From positions 124,001 through 188,000 of the forward strand of contig NZ_BAABJX010000032.1 of the NCBI RefSeq assembly GCF_039543525.1: a DNA stretch of 64,000 nucleotides. Direction: 5' to 3'. The translations under genes were made by a program, and so were the position numbers. Below, piece by piece: positions 51,608 through 60,500 of this stretch. How positions within the stretch are numbered: position 1 is the stretch's first letter; each line of letters begins with the position of its first letter. The notes under the pieces are model-generated. The model was not told where the DNA came from and searched no databases. It worked only from the letters and a program-made list of their open reading frames with translations. The stretch is from Algivirga pacifica (GTDB lineage: Bacteria; Bacteroidota; Bacteroidia; Cytophagales; Flammeovirgaceae).

Positions 51608-51688
51608 TCTGCGTAGGAACAGTAGTTATTAAAAGGTGAATAATGAATATCAAAAATTAGAATGATGATTGTTTTTATTGATTTGTAG

Positions 51689-51835
51689 ACGCACCCGACG
51701 GGGTGCGTTCACTTACCGTGCCTCACGAACCATACGGTTCATTTATTCAAAATACCAACAATTTACCATTCATAGGTTCGTGATAAACCGATAGATCAGT
51801 GCCCATCGAGAGAAGATCACCCCCGTCGGGTGATC
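51689..51835. repeat. Mirrored pair of hairpins with CCCGACGGGG core
   Basis: ACGCACCC-GACG-GGGTGCGT (51689-51708) and GATCACCC-CCGTC-GGGTGATC (51815-51835) have the same core in opposite orientation but different outer stems. Between them CACGAACC (51724-51731) and GGTTCGTG (51775-51782) form a third inverted pair, so the region is nested. Confidence 0.8.
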
Positions 51836-51848
51836 CTACAATATTACC

Positions 51849-51904
51849 CCCAATCCTGTCCGTAGGGGCATTCCTGCAGGAATGCCCCTACGGACAGGAT
51901 TGGG
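51849..51904. repeat. Perfect 56-bp palindrome
   Basis: Twenty-eight bases on each side of the centre (CCTGCAGG at 51873-51880) are exact reverse complements, with no spacer. The arm begins CCCAATCCTGTCCGTAGGGG and continues CATTCCTG. Such sequence is usually unstable in replicating DNA unless selected or recently made. Confidence 0.95.
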
Positions 51905-51931
51905 ATTCATATGACCCACCCCACAAAAAAA

Positions 51932-51959
51932 AAGGTAGCACCCTTCCGAGTACTACCTT
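51932..51959 (-). terminator. Intrinsic terminator of fabI
   Basis: AAGGTAG/CTACCTT with an inner AC/GT extension across one mismatch, followed on the minus strand by nine T, 26 bases past the fabI stop. Confidence 0.88.
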
Positions 51960-51984
51960 CTTTATCATACAGAATTAATCTTCC

Positions 51985-52800
51985 TTACTTTGATAGACGA
52001 TCTACCATTGCGTGAGAGATACCTGCTGTAGAGAACCCACCATCGTGGAACAGGTTCTGCATCGTTACTTTTCTTGTCAGGTCAGAGAACAACGTAATTA
52101 CGTAATCCGCACACTCCAGGGCACTTGCGTTACCCAATGGTGACAACATATCTGCAAAATCAACAAATACGTCGAAACCTGTGATTCCTTGTCCGGCTGT
52201 TGTTACTGTAGGGGATTGAGAAATCGTGTTTACACGAACTCCTTTCTTCTCTCCTAGTTTCTGTCCGAAGCTTCTTGCGATTGACTCCAACACTGCTTTC
52301 GCCTGAGACATATCCCCATAGTCAGGGTATGCACGCTGAGCGGCAATGTATGAAAGGCCTACGATAGAAGCACCTTCGTTCAACACATCCATTTTGTCTG
52401 CTACCTGCATCATTTTGTGGAATGAAAGTGCAGAAATATCGATAGACTTCTGGAAGAAGTCATAGTTCAAGTCATTGTATTCTCTACCTTTACGTACGTT
52501 CGGGCTCATACCGATAGAGTGTAGGATGAAGTCAATCTTCTCCCCTCCAAAGTGCTCTGATGCCTTCGTGTATAGGTTTTCAATATCGTCTGTAGAAGTA
52601 GCATCTGCTGGAATTACAATTGTATTCAGCTTTTCTGCCAGCTCATTGATTTTACCCATCCTCAAAGAGATTGGGGCGTTAGTCAAAACGATTTCCGCTC
52701 CTTCTTCCACTGCACGCTCCGCGACAAACCACGCAATAGAGCTCTCGTTCAATGCGCCTGTGATAATTCCTCTTTTTCCTTTTAAAAGATTATAAGACAT
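51985..52800 (-). CDS. fabI: Enoyl-ACP reductase (NADH), FabI type
   Basis: Last reductive step of fatty-acid elongation. The NAD-binding GIITGALNESSIAWFVAERA is the FabI form of the SDR glycine motif. The catalytic residues are Tyr151, Tyr161 and Lys168 (SYIAAQRAYPDYGDMSQAK). FILHSIGMSP, RVNTISQSPTVTTAGQGI and DLTRKVTMQNLFHDGGFSTA fit the family. The length of 271 residues is normal. This is the target class of triclosan. It is monocistronic, with its own terminator; the upstream 180 bases show no gene. Confidence 0.97.
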   Translation of the reverse strand: MSYNLLKGKRGIITGALNESSIAWFVAERAVEEGAEIVLTNAPISLRMGKINELAEKLNTIVIPADATSTDDIENLYTKASEHFGGEKIDFILHSIGMSPNVRKGREYNDLNYDFFQKSIDISALSFHKMMQVADKMDVLNEGASIVGLSYIAAQRAYPDYGDMSQAKAVLESIARSFGQKLGEKKGVRVNTISQSPTVTTAGQGITGFDVFVDFADMLSPLGNASALECADYVITLFSDLTRKVTMQNLFHDGGFSTAGISHAMVDRLSK

Positions 52801-52982
52801 ATGCTTTGATTAAATGATTTAACTCGGGGTAAAAAATAGCAACCCACTCCAAAAACCGCCCTAAAGTAAAAGAATATTCTGGAATAATCCATAGATAATC
52901 CAAGAACTCATCATTAAAATTCAACCCTTTTCAGGCGGCGGAATTACTCTTTCTGTAATAATAATATCTATTAAAGAACAAC

Positions 52983-53564
52983 TTATTCATTATCCTTTTT
53001 CGTCTTCTTGGAAGTACGATGCAAACGATCTGGATTGTCGGTTAAAAAGTTACTCCAGGATTGAGCCTTCTTACGATTATCTCCTTTCTGGAAAACATGA
53101 CACACCGCTACCCCTAGGGCATCAGTTGCATCCAGCATTTCATTTTCCGCAACTTTAAACTTCAGCAAGTTCATCAACATACGTGCCACCTGTTCCTTGG
53201 TCGCATTTCCATTTCCGGTAACTGCTGCCTTCACCTTCTTAGGCGCGTATTCTGTAATCGGAATATCCCGAATCAATGCCGCTGCCATCGCCACACCTTG
53301 CGCCCGTCCCAGTTTAAGCATAGACTGTACGTTGACCCCATAGAAAGGAGCTTCCAAGGCCACTTCATCCGGATGGTACTCTTCAATTAGCTGTGTAATT
53401 CGCTCATGAATTTTCTTCAGTTTCAACGCATGGTTCGCATACTTGGACAAGTGAATTACCCCATACTGTAATAGAGATATTTTACTTCCTTTGGCAACTA
53501 TCAATCCATACCCCATAACGTTGGTCCCGGGATCTATACCCAATATTACTCGCTCTTGTGTCAA
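52983..53564 (-). CDS. ruvC: Holliday junction endonuclease RuvC
   Basis: Resolves Holliday junctions after RuvAB migration. The four catalytic acids are visible: Asp11 (ILGIDPGTNVMGYGL), Glu71 (ALEAPFYG), Asp145 and Asp148 (LDATDALGVAVCH). GRAQGVAM and KKVKAAVTGNGNATKEQV are family motifs. The start is TTG at 53564: no ATG or GTG gives the complete first strand, and the TTG lies at the edge of an AT-rich repeat arm. A 20-residue basic tail is extra to the core. It lies 97 bases downstream of the metal permease on the same strand. Confidence 0.96.
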   Translation of the reverse strand: MTQERVILGIDPGTNVMGYGLIVAKGSKISLLQYGVIHLSKYANHALKLKKIHERITQLIEEYHPDEVALEAPFYGVNVQSMLKLGRAQGVAMAAALIRDIPITEYAPKKVKAAVTGNGNATKEQVARMLMNLLKFKVAENEMLDATDALGVAVCHVFQKGDNRKKAQSWSNFLTDNPDRLHRTSKKTKKDNE

Positions 53565-53661
53565 TTTTTAATTTTTAATTTTCAATGACTCATCTGTTAA
53601 TTTTCAATTTTCAATGAGGAGTATTTATGGCTGTTAAAAGGCTAAAATTGATAATTGATAA
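53565..53661. repeat. Word-iterated AT-rich inverted repeat filling the gap between permease gene and ruvC
   Basis: The left part iterates AATTTTTA and AATTTTCA words (53563-53616); the right part reads AAAATTGATAATTGATAATT (53644-53663). It runs from the permease stop to the ruvC start codon, leaving no other spacer. Confidence 0.75.
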
Positions 53662-54534
53662 TTAACCATTTTTCATCTTTAGCTGCCTAAAAAACCCGTG
53701 TTTTGGACTAAAGAAAAACGCCAGCATAAAAAAGATACCAATCACCGAAGACATTGCTCCCGAAATAGAAGCATCTAGCCATACCCCCAAATAGTATCCA
53801 GTAAAAGACGATAGAAAGCCTACCCCTACTGCAATCCAAAGCATATGCGATAGTTTATCTGTCAATAAGTAAGCCACTGCAGATGGGCCTACCAAGAATG
53901 CTACTACCATAATTGCCCCCACATATTCAAAAGAAAATACCGTCGTCAAGGATACGATACCCATTAAGGCATATTGCCAGAAGGATACACTAATCCCTAC
54001 CGTTGCGGCATATACCGGATCAAAGCTAGTCAATTTCAACCCTTTAAACCCGATAAGGGTAAAAAGCAACACCAACAGGAAATTGATACTCAATAAAGTG
54101 GTGGCTATAGGCCCCATCTCCATTCCATTCCATTCCCATATATCCAAGGGAACATATTGGATTTCTCCATACAGTACGCAATCCTGATCCAGGTCTACCA
54201 TCCCTGCCATGGACGAAATCAAGATTACCCCCAAGGCAAATAAAGCCGTAAAGGAAACACCGATGGCGGCATCTTCCTGCATATGGCTTTTCTTGCTTAG
54301 AAACTCTATAATTACTGTCACAAGCACACCAAAAAGTGCTGCTCCTATCATCATGGGAATACTATTGATACTCCCCGATATCAAAAAGGCTATCACAATT
54401 CCAGGGAGTACAGCATGGGAAATAGCATCTCCCACCATGGTCATCTTACGCAACATCAGAAAACTTCCCGGCAACGCACAACTTCCCGCTACCAGTGTTC
54501 CTGTAAGGATAATCCAGAATGCATCCATAGACAT
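53662..54534 (-). CDS. ABC-3 family metal (zinc/manganese) transporter permease
   Basis: An integral membrane subunit with about eight hydrophobic helices (FWIILTGTLVAGSCALPGSF, PGIVIAFLISGSINSIPMMI, GAIMVVAFLVGPSAVAYLLT). VGDAISHAVLPGIVIAF is the conserved ABC-3 signature, with the His of the translocation path. It should pair with a ZnuC/MntB-type ATPase and a ZnuA/PsaA-type binding protein, but neither is adjacent: upstream is 490 bases of repeats, downstream is ruvC. The metal cannot be set from the sequence. Confidence 0.92.
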   Translation of the reverse strand: MSMDAFWIILTGTLVAGSCALPGSFLMLRKMTMVGDAISHAVLPGIVIAFLISGSINSIPMMIGAALFGVLVTVIIEFLSKKSHMQEDAAIGVSFTALFALGVILISSMAGMVDLDQDCVLYGEIQYVPLDIWEWNGMEMGPIATTLLSINFLLVLLFTLIGFKGLKLTSFDPVYAATVGISVSFWQYALMGIVSLTTVFSFEYVGAIMVVAFLVGPSAVAYLLTDKLSHMLWIAVGVGFLSSFTGYYLGVWLDASISGAMSSVIGIFFMLAFFFSPKHGFFRQLKMKNG

Positions 54535-54712
54535 CTATAAAAGGTTTAATTTATTTTTAGGCTAATCTAAATTTTTATTCACAGTTATAAAAATTATAGA
54601 GGAAAATACATTGAAAACATGAATTATCCCATATTAATAAATGGCTTAGTTTTCTGAGAATTCATCACTTTACAGCTATCCCACAAGCCTTTTATGAGCT
54701 TCTTCATTTTTT

Positions 54713-54868
54713 CCTTGATGAAAAAACGAAGCAAAAAAATCAAGGCTTTGAAGAATTTGCCTAATTTCTAATCGCAAAAGCTAAAAATTCCAAACTCGCT
54801 ACGCTCAAACAATGGAATTTTCTTAACGCTTTTACGATTAAAAATTTTAACGGCAATTCTTCAAGGCC
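54713..54868. repeat. Long imperfect hairpin element (about 156 bases)
   Basis: CCTTGAT/ATCAAGG (54713-54745) makes a first small stem. Then GGCTTTGAAGAATTTGCC (54744-54761) faces GGCAATTCTTCAAGGCC (54852-54868), and TAATCGCAAAAGCTAAAAAT then TCCA faces TGGAATTTTCTTAACGCTTT then TACGATTA. The loop reads ACTCGCTACGCTCAA. It occupies most of the 490-base gap upstream of the permease. Confidence 0.75.
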
Positions 54869-54906
54869 ATTTTTAGATATATAAAGGTACTTTTTAAACA
54901 AAAAAT

Positions 54907-54944
54907 ATGAGTCACCCCTTAAATGTTAATATGGGATGACTCAT
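54907..54944 (-). terminator. Terminator of the carboxypeptidase-like/SpoIIE gene
   Basis: ATGAGTCA/TGACTCAT with an inner CCC/GGG extension. On the minus strand TATTTTTTG follows. It lies 80 bases past the stop, with repeat copy D between. Confidence 0.7.
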
Positions 54945-55024
54945 TCTTGTTCATATTGTTTAATTGAGCTTCGCTCGTTCATGATGTTTAGTTGTTACGC
55001 TCATTACATCAACGATTCAACAAA
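54945..55024. repeat. GTTGA-family dispersed repeat, copy D
   Basis: GTTCATATTGTTTAATTGAG, mini-hairpin GAGCTTCGCTC (54966-54976), GTTCATGATGTTTAGTTGTT, then CATTACATCAACGATTCAAC. It forms the 3' untranslated region of the neighbouring minus-strand gene. Confidence 0.8.
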
Positions 55025-57271
55025 CTAAAGTTTTACACCTAAGATAGTGATATCATCTCGCTGCTCTTGTCCGGATCTATAAATATCCAATCGTTCCTCA
55101 AGCAAGTCAATCTGTCTTTGAATAGAGCGTCCTTCCAAGGAGACCAATTCTTCCAGGAATCGTTTGGTTCCAAACTTCCTTCTTTTCCCTCCTCCGGACT
55201 GGTCTACAAAGCCGTCTGTAGTCAAGAAAAGTTCTGTTCCTTTTTCCAGTTCAATTTTCTTAGTGGTAAATGGCTTTTTCTCTTTACCGATCCGTTTCGG
55301 GCCACCTATCGACCTTCTATCTCCACTTATGTTCTGAATAATATTACCTCCATAAGGCGTACGGTAATACAATGGTCTTTTTGCTCCTGCATAGGACAGG
55401 AATAGCTGTCCCTCACGGGTATACTCAATACGGCAAAGACATACGTCCATACCATCTGAGTTTCCTGACTCTGCTTGATTTAAGGACAAGAAGATTCGAT
55501 GATCTAGCATCTCCAATATGTCACTAGGTTCCTCCGCTAATCGTTTGTTAATGATCTCATTCAAGTGTGTATTTCCAATCATCGACATGAAAGATCCCGG
55601 TACACCATGCCCTGTACAATCCACCACGGCCAAGTAAGTGATACGCTCATTCCAACGCTTAAACCAGTAGAAATCCCCTGAGACAATATCTTTTGGACGA
55701 TAGAGTACATGAAGCTCTGGATAGGCTTCCTCCAACAGTGCTTGATTAGGAAGAATGGCTTGTTGTATGGTATTGGCATAACGCAAGCTATCCGTAATCT
55801 TACGGTCCCGGATTTCCAGTTCCTCCACGTTCACTTCCAACTGCTCTTTTACTTCCTCCATCAATTGGCGCTGTGCCTCTTTTTCTTCTACCTGTATATT
55901 GAGCTCTCTGGCTAACTGTATCGCTTCTTTCTCCTTGAATTTCCAACGATACGCAAAGAAAGCCGCCAACAATAATACCAAGGCAAATACAACTGCCACT
56001 GCTGTCGTATACAATAACTTTTCTTGCAGTTTTGCTTGTTCCTGGGCTTTCTTTTTGGCTTCTGCCTCCAAGCGCTCTTTTTCATTCATGAACAATTGCT
56101 GAAGTGTAGTGATATTGGATTTGGCTTCTTTTTGTTTTTTAAGAAAACTATCAGCCATATCATTCAGCTGTAATTCCAAGTCTGTAATCTGTGTCTTGTA
56201 TTGCTGTTTCTCCTGTGCTGAGATATCCTCTGTTTCCTTGATTTGCTCTGTGATAAAAGCAATTTCTTGCTTGATCTGATTCATGGCATCGTCTACCTCA
56301 TCTTTTCGCTGTTGAAGGTTTTCAGAGGTCTTGTCAATCTGATCAGTAATTCTTTCCAGTAAACTTACCGTTGTGTCCGACACATACCCTAAGGCTTCCA
56401 AAGTTCCTTCTGGATTCTTTGTTACTTCACCTGAAGGAACCTGTTGTGATGAAGAGGATAAGGAAGTAGGCATGACTTCTTCGATCTCCAATTCATTGGC
56501 TACAGTCACTAGTACTCCACCTTGCTGTTCTTTCACTGACAAGATGGTTTTCCCTGCAATAGAAAACTTATCCTGATGACTTCTTCTTACGATCCTTGAG
56601 CTCCCTCTCACGTTGGTTTGGTAGGTGGTGGCACCAAACTTGATTTCTTTATCCGCTAAAGGCTGTCCGTTCTCTTGCTGAAAAGACGCTTCAAAAGGCA
56701 CTCCCAGTCGATCAAAATCCGAGATTTCCTTTACAATCAATCTAAACGTCTTTTTCGAGCCTTCTGCAATCCATTCTATATTTTGGACTTTATGATCCTC
56801 AATTGTAAAATCTGTGGTTCCTAATAAGGGAGCATCCAAGGGATACATCAAGTCAAAATTCCCTGCTGCATTCGTAGCTGTCTGGAAATCGAACTTCGCT
56901 TTTTTTACACTGACCAACACTCCAGATACAGGTCGCCCATTAGCAAGAGACAGCATTCCTGTGATCGCTGTATTCTTTGCTTTCTTGAGCATGATCTGTA
57001 AGCCTTCTCTCCTACGGATATAGGAAACCATCACCATATTCTCCTTAATGGCTTCCACGGCAGTAATTTCACCGGGATCATTGATTGTCGCATTTCCTTT
57101 GGCATCCGTATTTGCCTGTATCGTTTCATTGATCGTAACAAATACCCCTTCCAAAGGGCGCATTTTCATATCCCTGACAATTAGTTTCAAGCTTTTCTCT
57201 TGAGCACAAGTACTATTGGCTATCAATTGAGAAAACATTAAACTAACCCCTATCAATAAAAAAAATCTCAC
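55025..57271 (-). CDS. SpoIIE-family (PP2C) phosphatase with carboxypeptidase-regulatory-like sensor domains
   Basis: The signal (LIGVSLMFSQLIANSTCA then Q) is followed by two or three beta-sandwich modules (about 25-260: MRPLEGVFVTINETIQANTD, GMLSLANGRPVSGVLVSVKK, GAANFDLMYPL-type). A coiled coil lies near 290-410, a membrane helix near 418-440 (TTAVAVVFALVLLLAAFFAY), a second coiled coil near 445-500, and the phosphatase at about 505-748. Its metal residues are in IVSGDFYWFKR, YLAVVDCTGHGVPGSFMSMI, LTTDGFVDQSGG and EQRDDITILGV. It shares the output domain with the TPR-type enzyme at 30071-32290 but has a different periplasmic half, so it should answer another signal. Confidence 0.91.
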   Translation of the reverse strand: MRFFLLIGVSLMFSQLIANSTCAQEKSLKLIVRDMKMRPLEGVFVTINETIQANTDAKGNATINDPGEITAVEAIKENMVMVSYIRRREGLQIMLKKAKNTAITGMLSLANGRPVSGVLVSVKKAKFDFQTATNAAGNFDLMYPLDAPLLGTTDFTIEDHKVQNIEWIAEGSKKTFRLIVKEISDFDRLGVPFEASFQQENGQPLADKEIKFGATTYQTNVRGSSRIVRRSHQDKFSIAGKTILSVKEQQGGVLVTVANELEIEEVMPTSLSSSSQQVPSGEVTKNPEGTLEALGYVSDTTVSLLERITDQIDKTSENLQQRKDEVDDAMNQIKQEIAFITEQIKETEDISAQEKQQYKTQITDLELQLNDMADSFLKKQKEAKSNITTLQQLFMNEKERLEAEAKKKAQEQAKLQEKLLYTTAVAVVFALVLLLAAFFAYRWKFKEKEAIQLARELNIQVEEKEAQRQLMEEVKEQLEVNVEELEIRDRKITDSLRYANTIQQAILPNQALLEEAYPELHVLYRPKDIVSGDFYWFKRWNERITYLAVVDCTGHGVPGSFMSMIGNTHLNEIINKRLAEEPSDILEMLDHRIFLSLNQAESGNSDGMDVCLCRIEYTREGQLFLSYAGAKRPLYYRTPYGGNIIQNISGDRRSIGGPKRIGKEKKPFTTKKIELEKGTELFLTTDGFVDQSGGGKRRKFGTKRFLEELVSLEGRSIQRQIDLLEERLDIYRSGQEQRDDITILGVKL

Positions 57272-57307
57272 AATAAATTGGTTTTAGTAATTCCGTGGGT
57301 ATCCCTT

Positions 57308-57400
57308 TTGTTCATATTGTTGAATTGAGCTTCCCTCGTTCATGCTGTTTCGTTGAATTAAACAGCCTCATTGCAATTGACATACGCCATATAATGGAAT
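57308..57400. repeat. GTTGA-family dispersed repeat, copy E
   Basis: TTGTTCATATTGTTGAATTG, GAGCTTCCCTC (mini-hairpin with one mismatch), TTCATGCTGTTTCGTTGAAT, then ACATACGCCATATAATGG. It lies in the 327-base gap (57272-57598), which otherwise shows only AT-rich sequence. Confidence 0.7.
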
Positions 57401-57598
57401 AAAAATTAGATGTTAATCATTCTAAGATTTATCAAATAAGCTTACAAAACGCTATAAAGGTACATTACTATAACAGTATATCCAACCCAATTCTAGCGTA
57501 CAAGCCATACTTTATTGTATTTCATTAACATATATACTATAGATAAAAAAGAGCAAAGTACTACTAACATACATCCGCAGGGAACGGCACCTTAAAGG

Positions 57599-60500
57599 CT
57601 AAAACTCTAGCCCTGCCTTTAAAGGATAAATAAACGCATCCTTTATTCCTTTTGCCCTCACCTTTCGTAAGGCTTTCTCTACCTCCTCCTGTGTATCAAA
57701 TCGCATAAGAAAGTATCGATGCAGTTGATCTACCTTAGACAAATGCCTACAAACTTTACCAAGACCTTTCAACGATTCAAAGTCAACGGACTCATGCCTA
57801 CGATAAGAACCCACCTGTATGGCATATCCACTGCGGTAATCAGGCAGATAAACCTCAGGGATCTCCTCTTGCAATTGACTTCTCATTTCTCCCTGAGTAA
57901 TCCAATCACTGTTAGCCCCCTCTGGTACGGTATATTCTGTTAAACCTAAGAAGGACATTTCAGCCAGTGCTATTTGTGTTCTTTTCATTACAGTAGGATT
58001 AGCGATATATACACCTTTTGCGATAGGAACTTGGACCTCCTCAGCTACCGGCCAATACCCTTCTTTGAAAGACTGTATCATATACTCTGCGCCAGCCCTT
58101 AACTTCATTCTAAAATAACCGTTAGGTAGAGAAGTCACCGTAAACACCTCTCCTGTTAATGCATCTACAGCCCTTACCTTTACCCCTGACAAAAATAAGA
58201 GATCATCTCCTTGAGCTTGTCCTATATATACTACTAACTGTTCCTTGTCACTAACATTTACAGGAAGACAACCCGATTGATCAATGGCATAATCAAAAAT
58301 CTCCTGATAGAATCCTTGATCTTGTACGGCATCCACCATACCTATCAAACGCACCTCTGTACGCCTGTTGAACCCATGTTCTTCATCCGAACAAAGTACT
58401 CCATCTTCACAATGATTTAAGATCTCTGACTCCCCGTAACCATTAGAGATTACCCGATCAATAGCAATACCATGTTCTATGAGGTATAGGGAAATCTTTT
58501 TTGCCCTTACAGAAGAGAGTAAGGTATTATAGGTTGCACTACCTCGTGCATCTGTATGGGAAGCAATTTCTACCTTCAGCGTCGGGTTTTCCTTCAATAA
58601 CTTTACTACCTCATTAAGTCCTGTCTCTATCTCTGGAGTAATGTCAGAACTATTTACACTATAGTAGAAATTTTCTGAGAACAGCAATTCACCATTGATC
58701 GGTAAGCGTTCCAATAATACAGGAGGTGCAGGATCCAAGGCTGGAAGCTCTGCTGTTTCATCCAGATAACATCCCGTCAAGTAACCATACTTCATTATCT
58801 TGAAAGTATACTTACTATTGGCATCCAAACAAAAACCATAATATCCTTCCTCGTCAGTCACCTCTTTATAAATAATCCCTGTATTGATATCATAGGCCAG
58901 CACCATAGCATCAGTCACGGCTTCATTGGTTTCAGCATCCAACACCCTACCTGCATAAGAGAAACAAGGCAACTTATTTTCTTTCTCATAAAGCTTTTGT
59001 CGAAGGTACTCCTTGGAAATATCTTTCTTCTGTTCCAACCATACGTCTTCCCGAAAATAAGCCTGATCGGTCTCCATAAAGGCTATACTATAATCCTCAT
59101 AGAAATTACGATACATAGGGATCTCCACCATCATTGGAAAAGCACCTAACTCTTCATCTTCTGCGAGTAGATTGAAATCTCCTGCATAAGGGGCCCTCAG
59201 CCAAAAACGGCCGTCTATATCCGATACAGATTTACTCACTGTATCCTCTGTCGCAACATCAATCAAGCTCACCTGTACACCCTCTTTTCGCAAAGCCTGA
59301 TCATTCTTAGGATTCCGATCGTGCAATACCACTGTTCCGGAGATTACATAAGAGAAGGTTTTATAGATCTGTAAGTGGTATATATCATCATCCCCCTTAG
59401 CTCTACGGTTAGAAGAAAAGTACCCGAAAACAGAAGTGGAATCTAGTACCAACCCAAAATCATCCTTATGGCTGTTCACAGGGAAACCCATATTCGTGGT
59501 ATTCGTAAAAGCTCCATTGACTACCTCTGCACGGAAAATATCCAAGCCTCCCAAGCCTTTGTGCCCATCAGAAGAGAAGTAGAATAGAGAATCGGCAATA
59601 AACGGGAATACTTCATTGCCTGAGGTATTCACTTCTTCCCCCATATTTTCAGGAGTACTCCACAATCCTTTATTATAAGTTGATCGATAGATATCGGTAC
59701 CCCCGTAGCCTCCAGGCATATCAGAAATAAAGTATAGGGTATCTCCTGTTTGATTTAAAGAAGGGTGCCCTACCTGATACCCTTTTTGGTCCAAGATAAA
59801 CTTCCCCTTGGATACCCATCGGTCTCCCTTCTTTTGCAGCTCTTCTATTCCTAGGTTACGCTTTTTCCTCCCTTTCTTTTTATTTCGGGTAATCAACATA
59901 CGATCTCCTCCAGGGAAATAAGTATGTGGACCTTCAAAAATTCTACTATTCAAGTCGCCTTTTACCTTATAGGTCTGTTGAAAATCCTTATAATCTTCTG
60001 ATTTTTTAGAGTGGAAAAGATGCGTAAACGCCCTTTGCTTTTTCCCTTTTCTATCAGACAGAAAGGACACCCCTTCCTCCGTAAATACCGCTCCATATTC
60101 ATTGGCATCTGTATTTACGGAAACAGGAGTCACATGGTAAATAGTAGAATCCTTAAGATACATACCCAGTTGGTCCAAGCCCTCCAATATACGACTCACC
60201 TTAGGATCTGCTTTTGCATTAAGGTATTTACGATAATATTTCTTGGCGTAGGAGTAACGCCCAGTTTGTATCATGACCTCTGCTAGCAGTTTATAGGTCG
60301 TTTCCTTTAAAGCATACCCTTCACATAATAAGGAGTTTAATAAGAACAATGCTTCGTAGGGACGATTGATATAAAACAATGCCTGTGCGGCCTGTTCTCT
60401 ATACTGTGTATTCTCAGGGTTATTATTAATTAAAAACCAATACGTTTGAAAGGCTTTTTCAAAGTCCTTCTGATGGAAATAAGCTTGTGCTTGCCTGTCT

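Noticed and set aside
51421..51639. 72-residue frame after the small membrane protein
   Set aside because: It begins on the terminator hairpin and reads through palindromic repeats; no coding signal.
54209..54565. 118-residue plus-strand frame over the metal permease
   Set aside because: Antisense shadow of a membrane protein with full ABC-3 signature.
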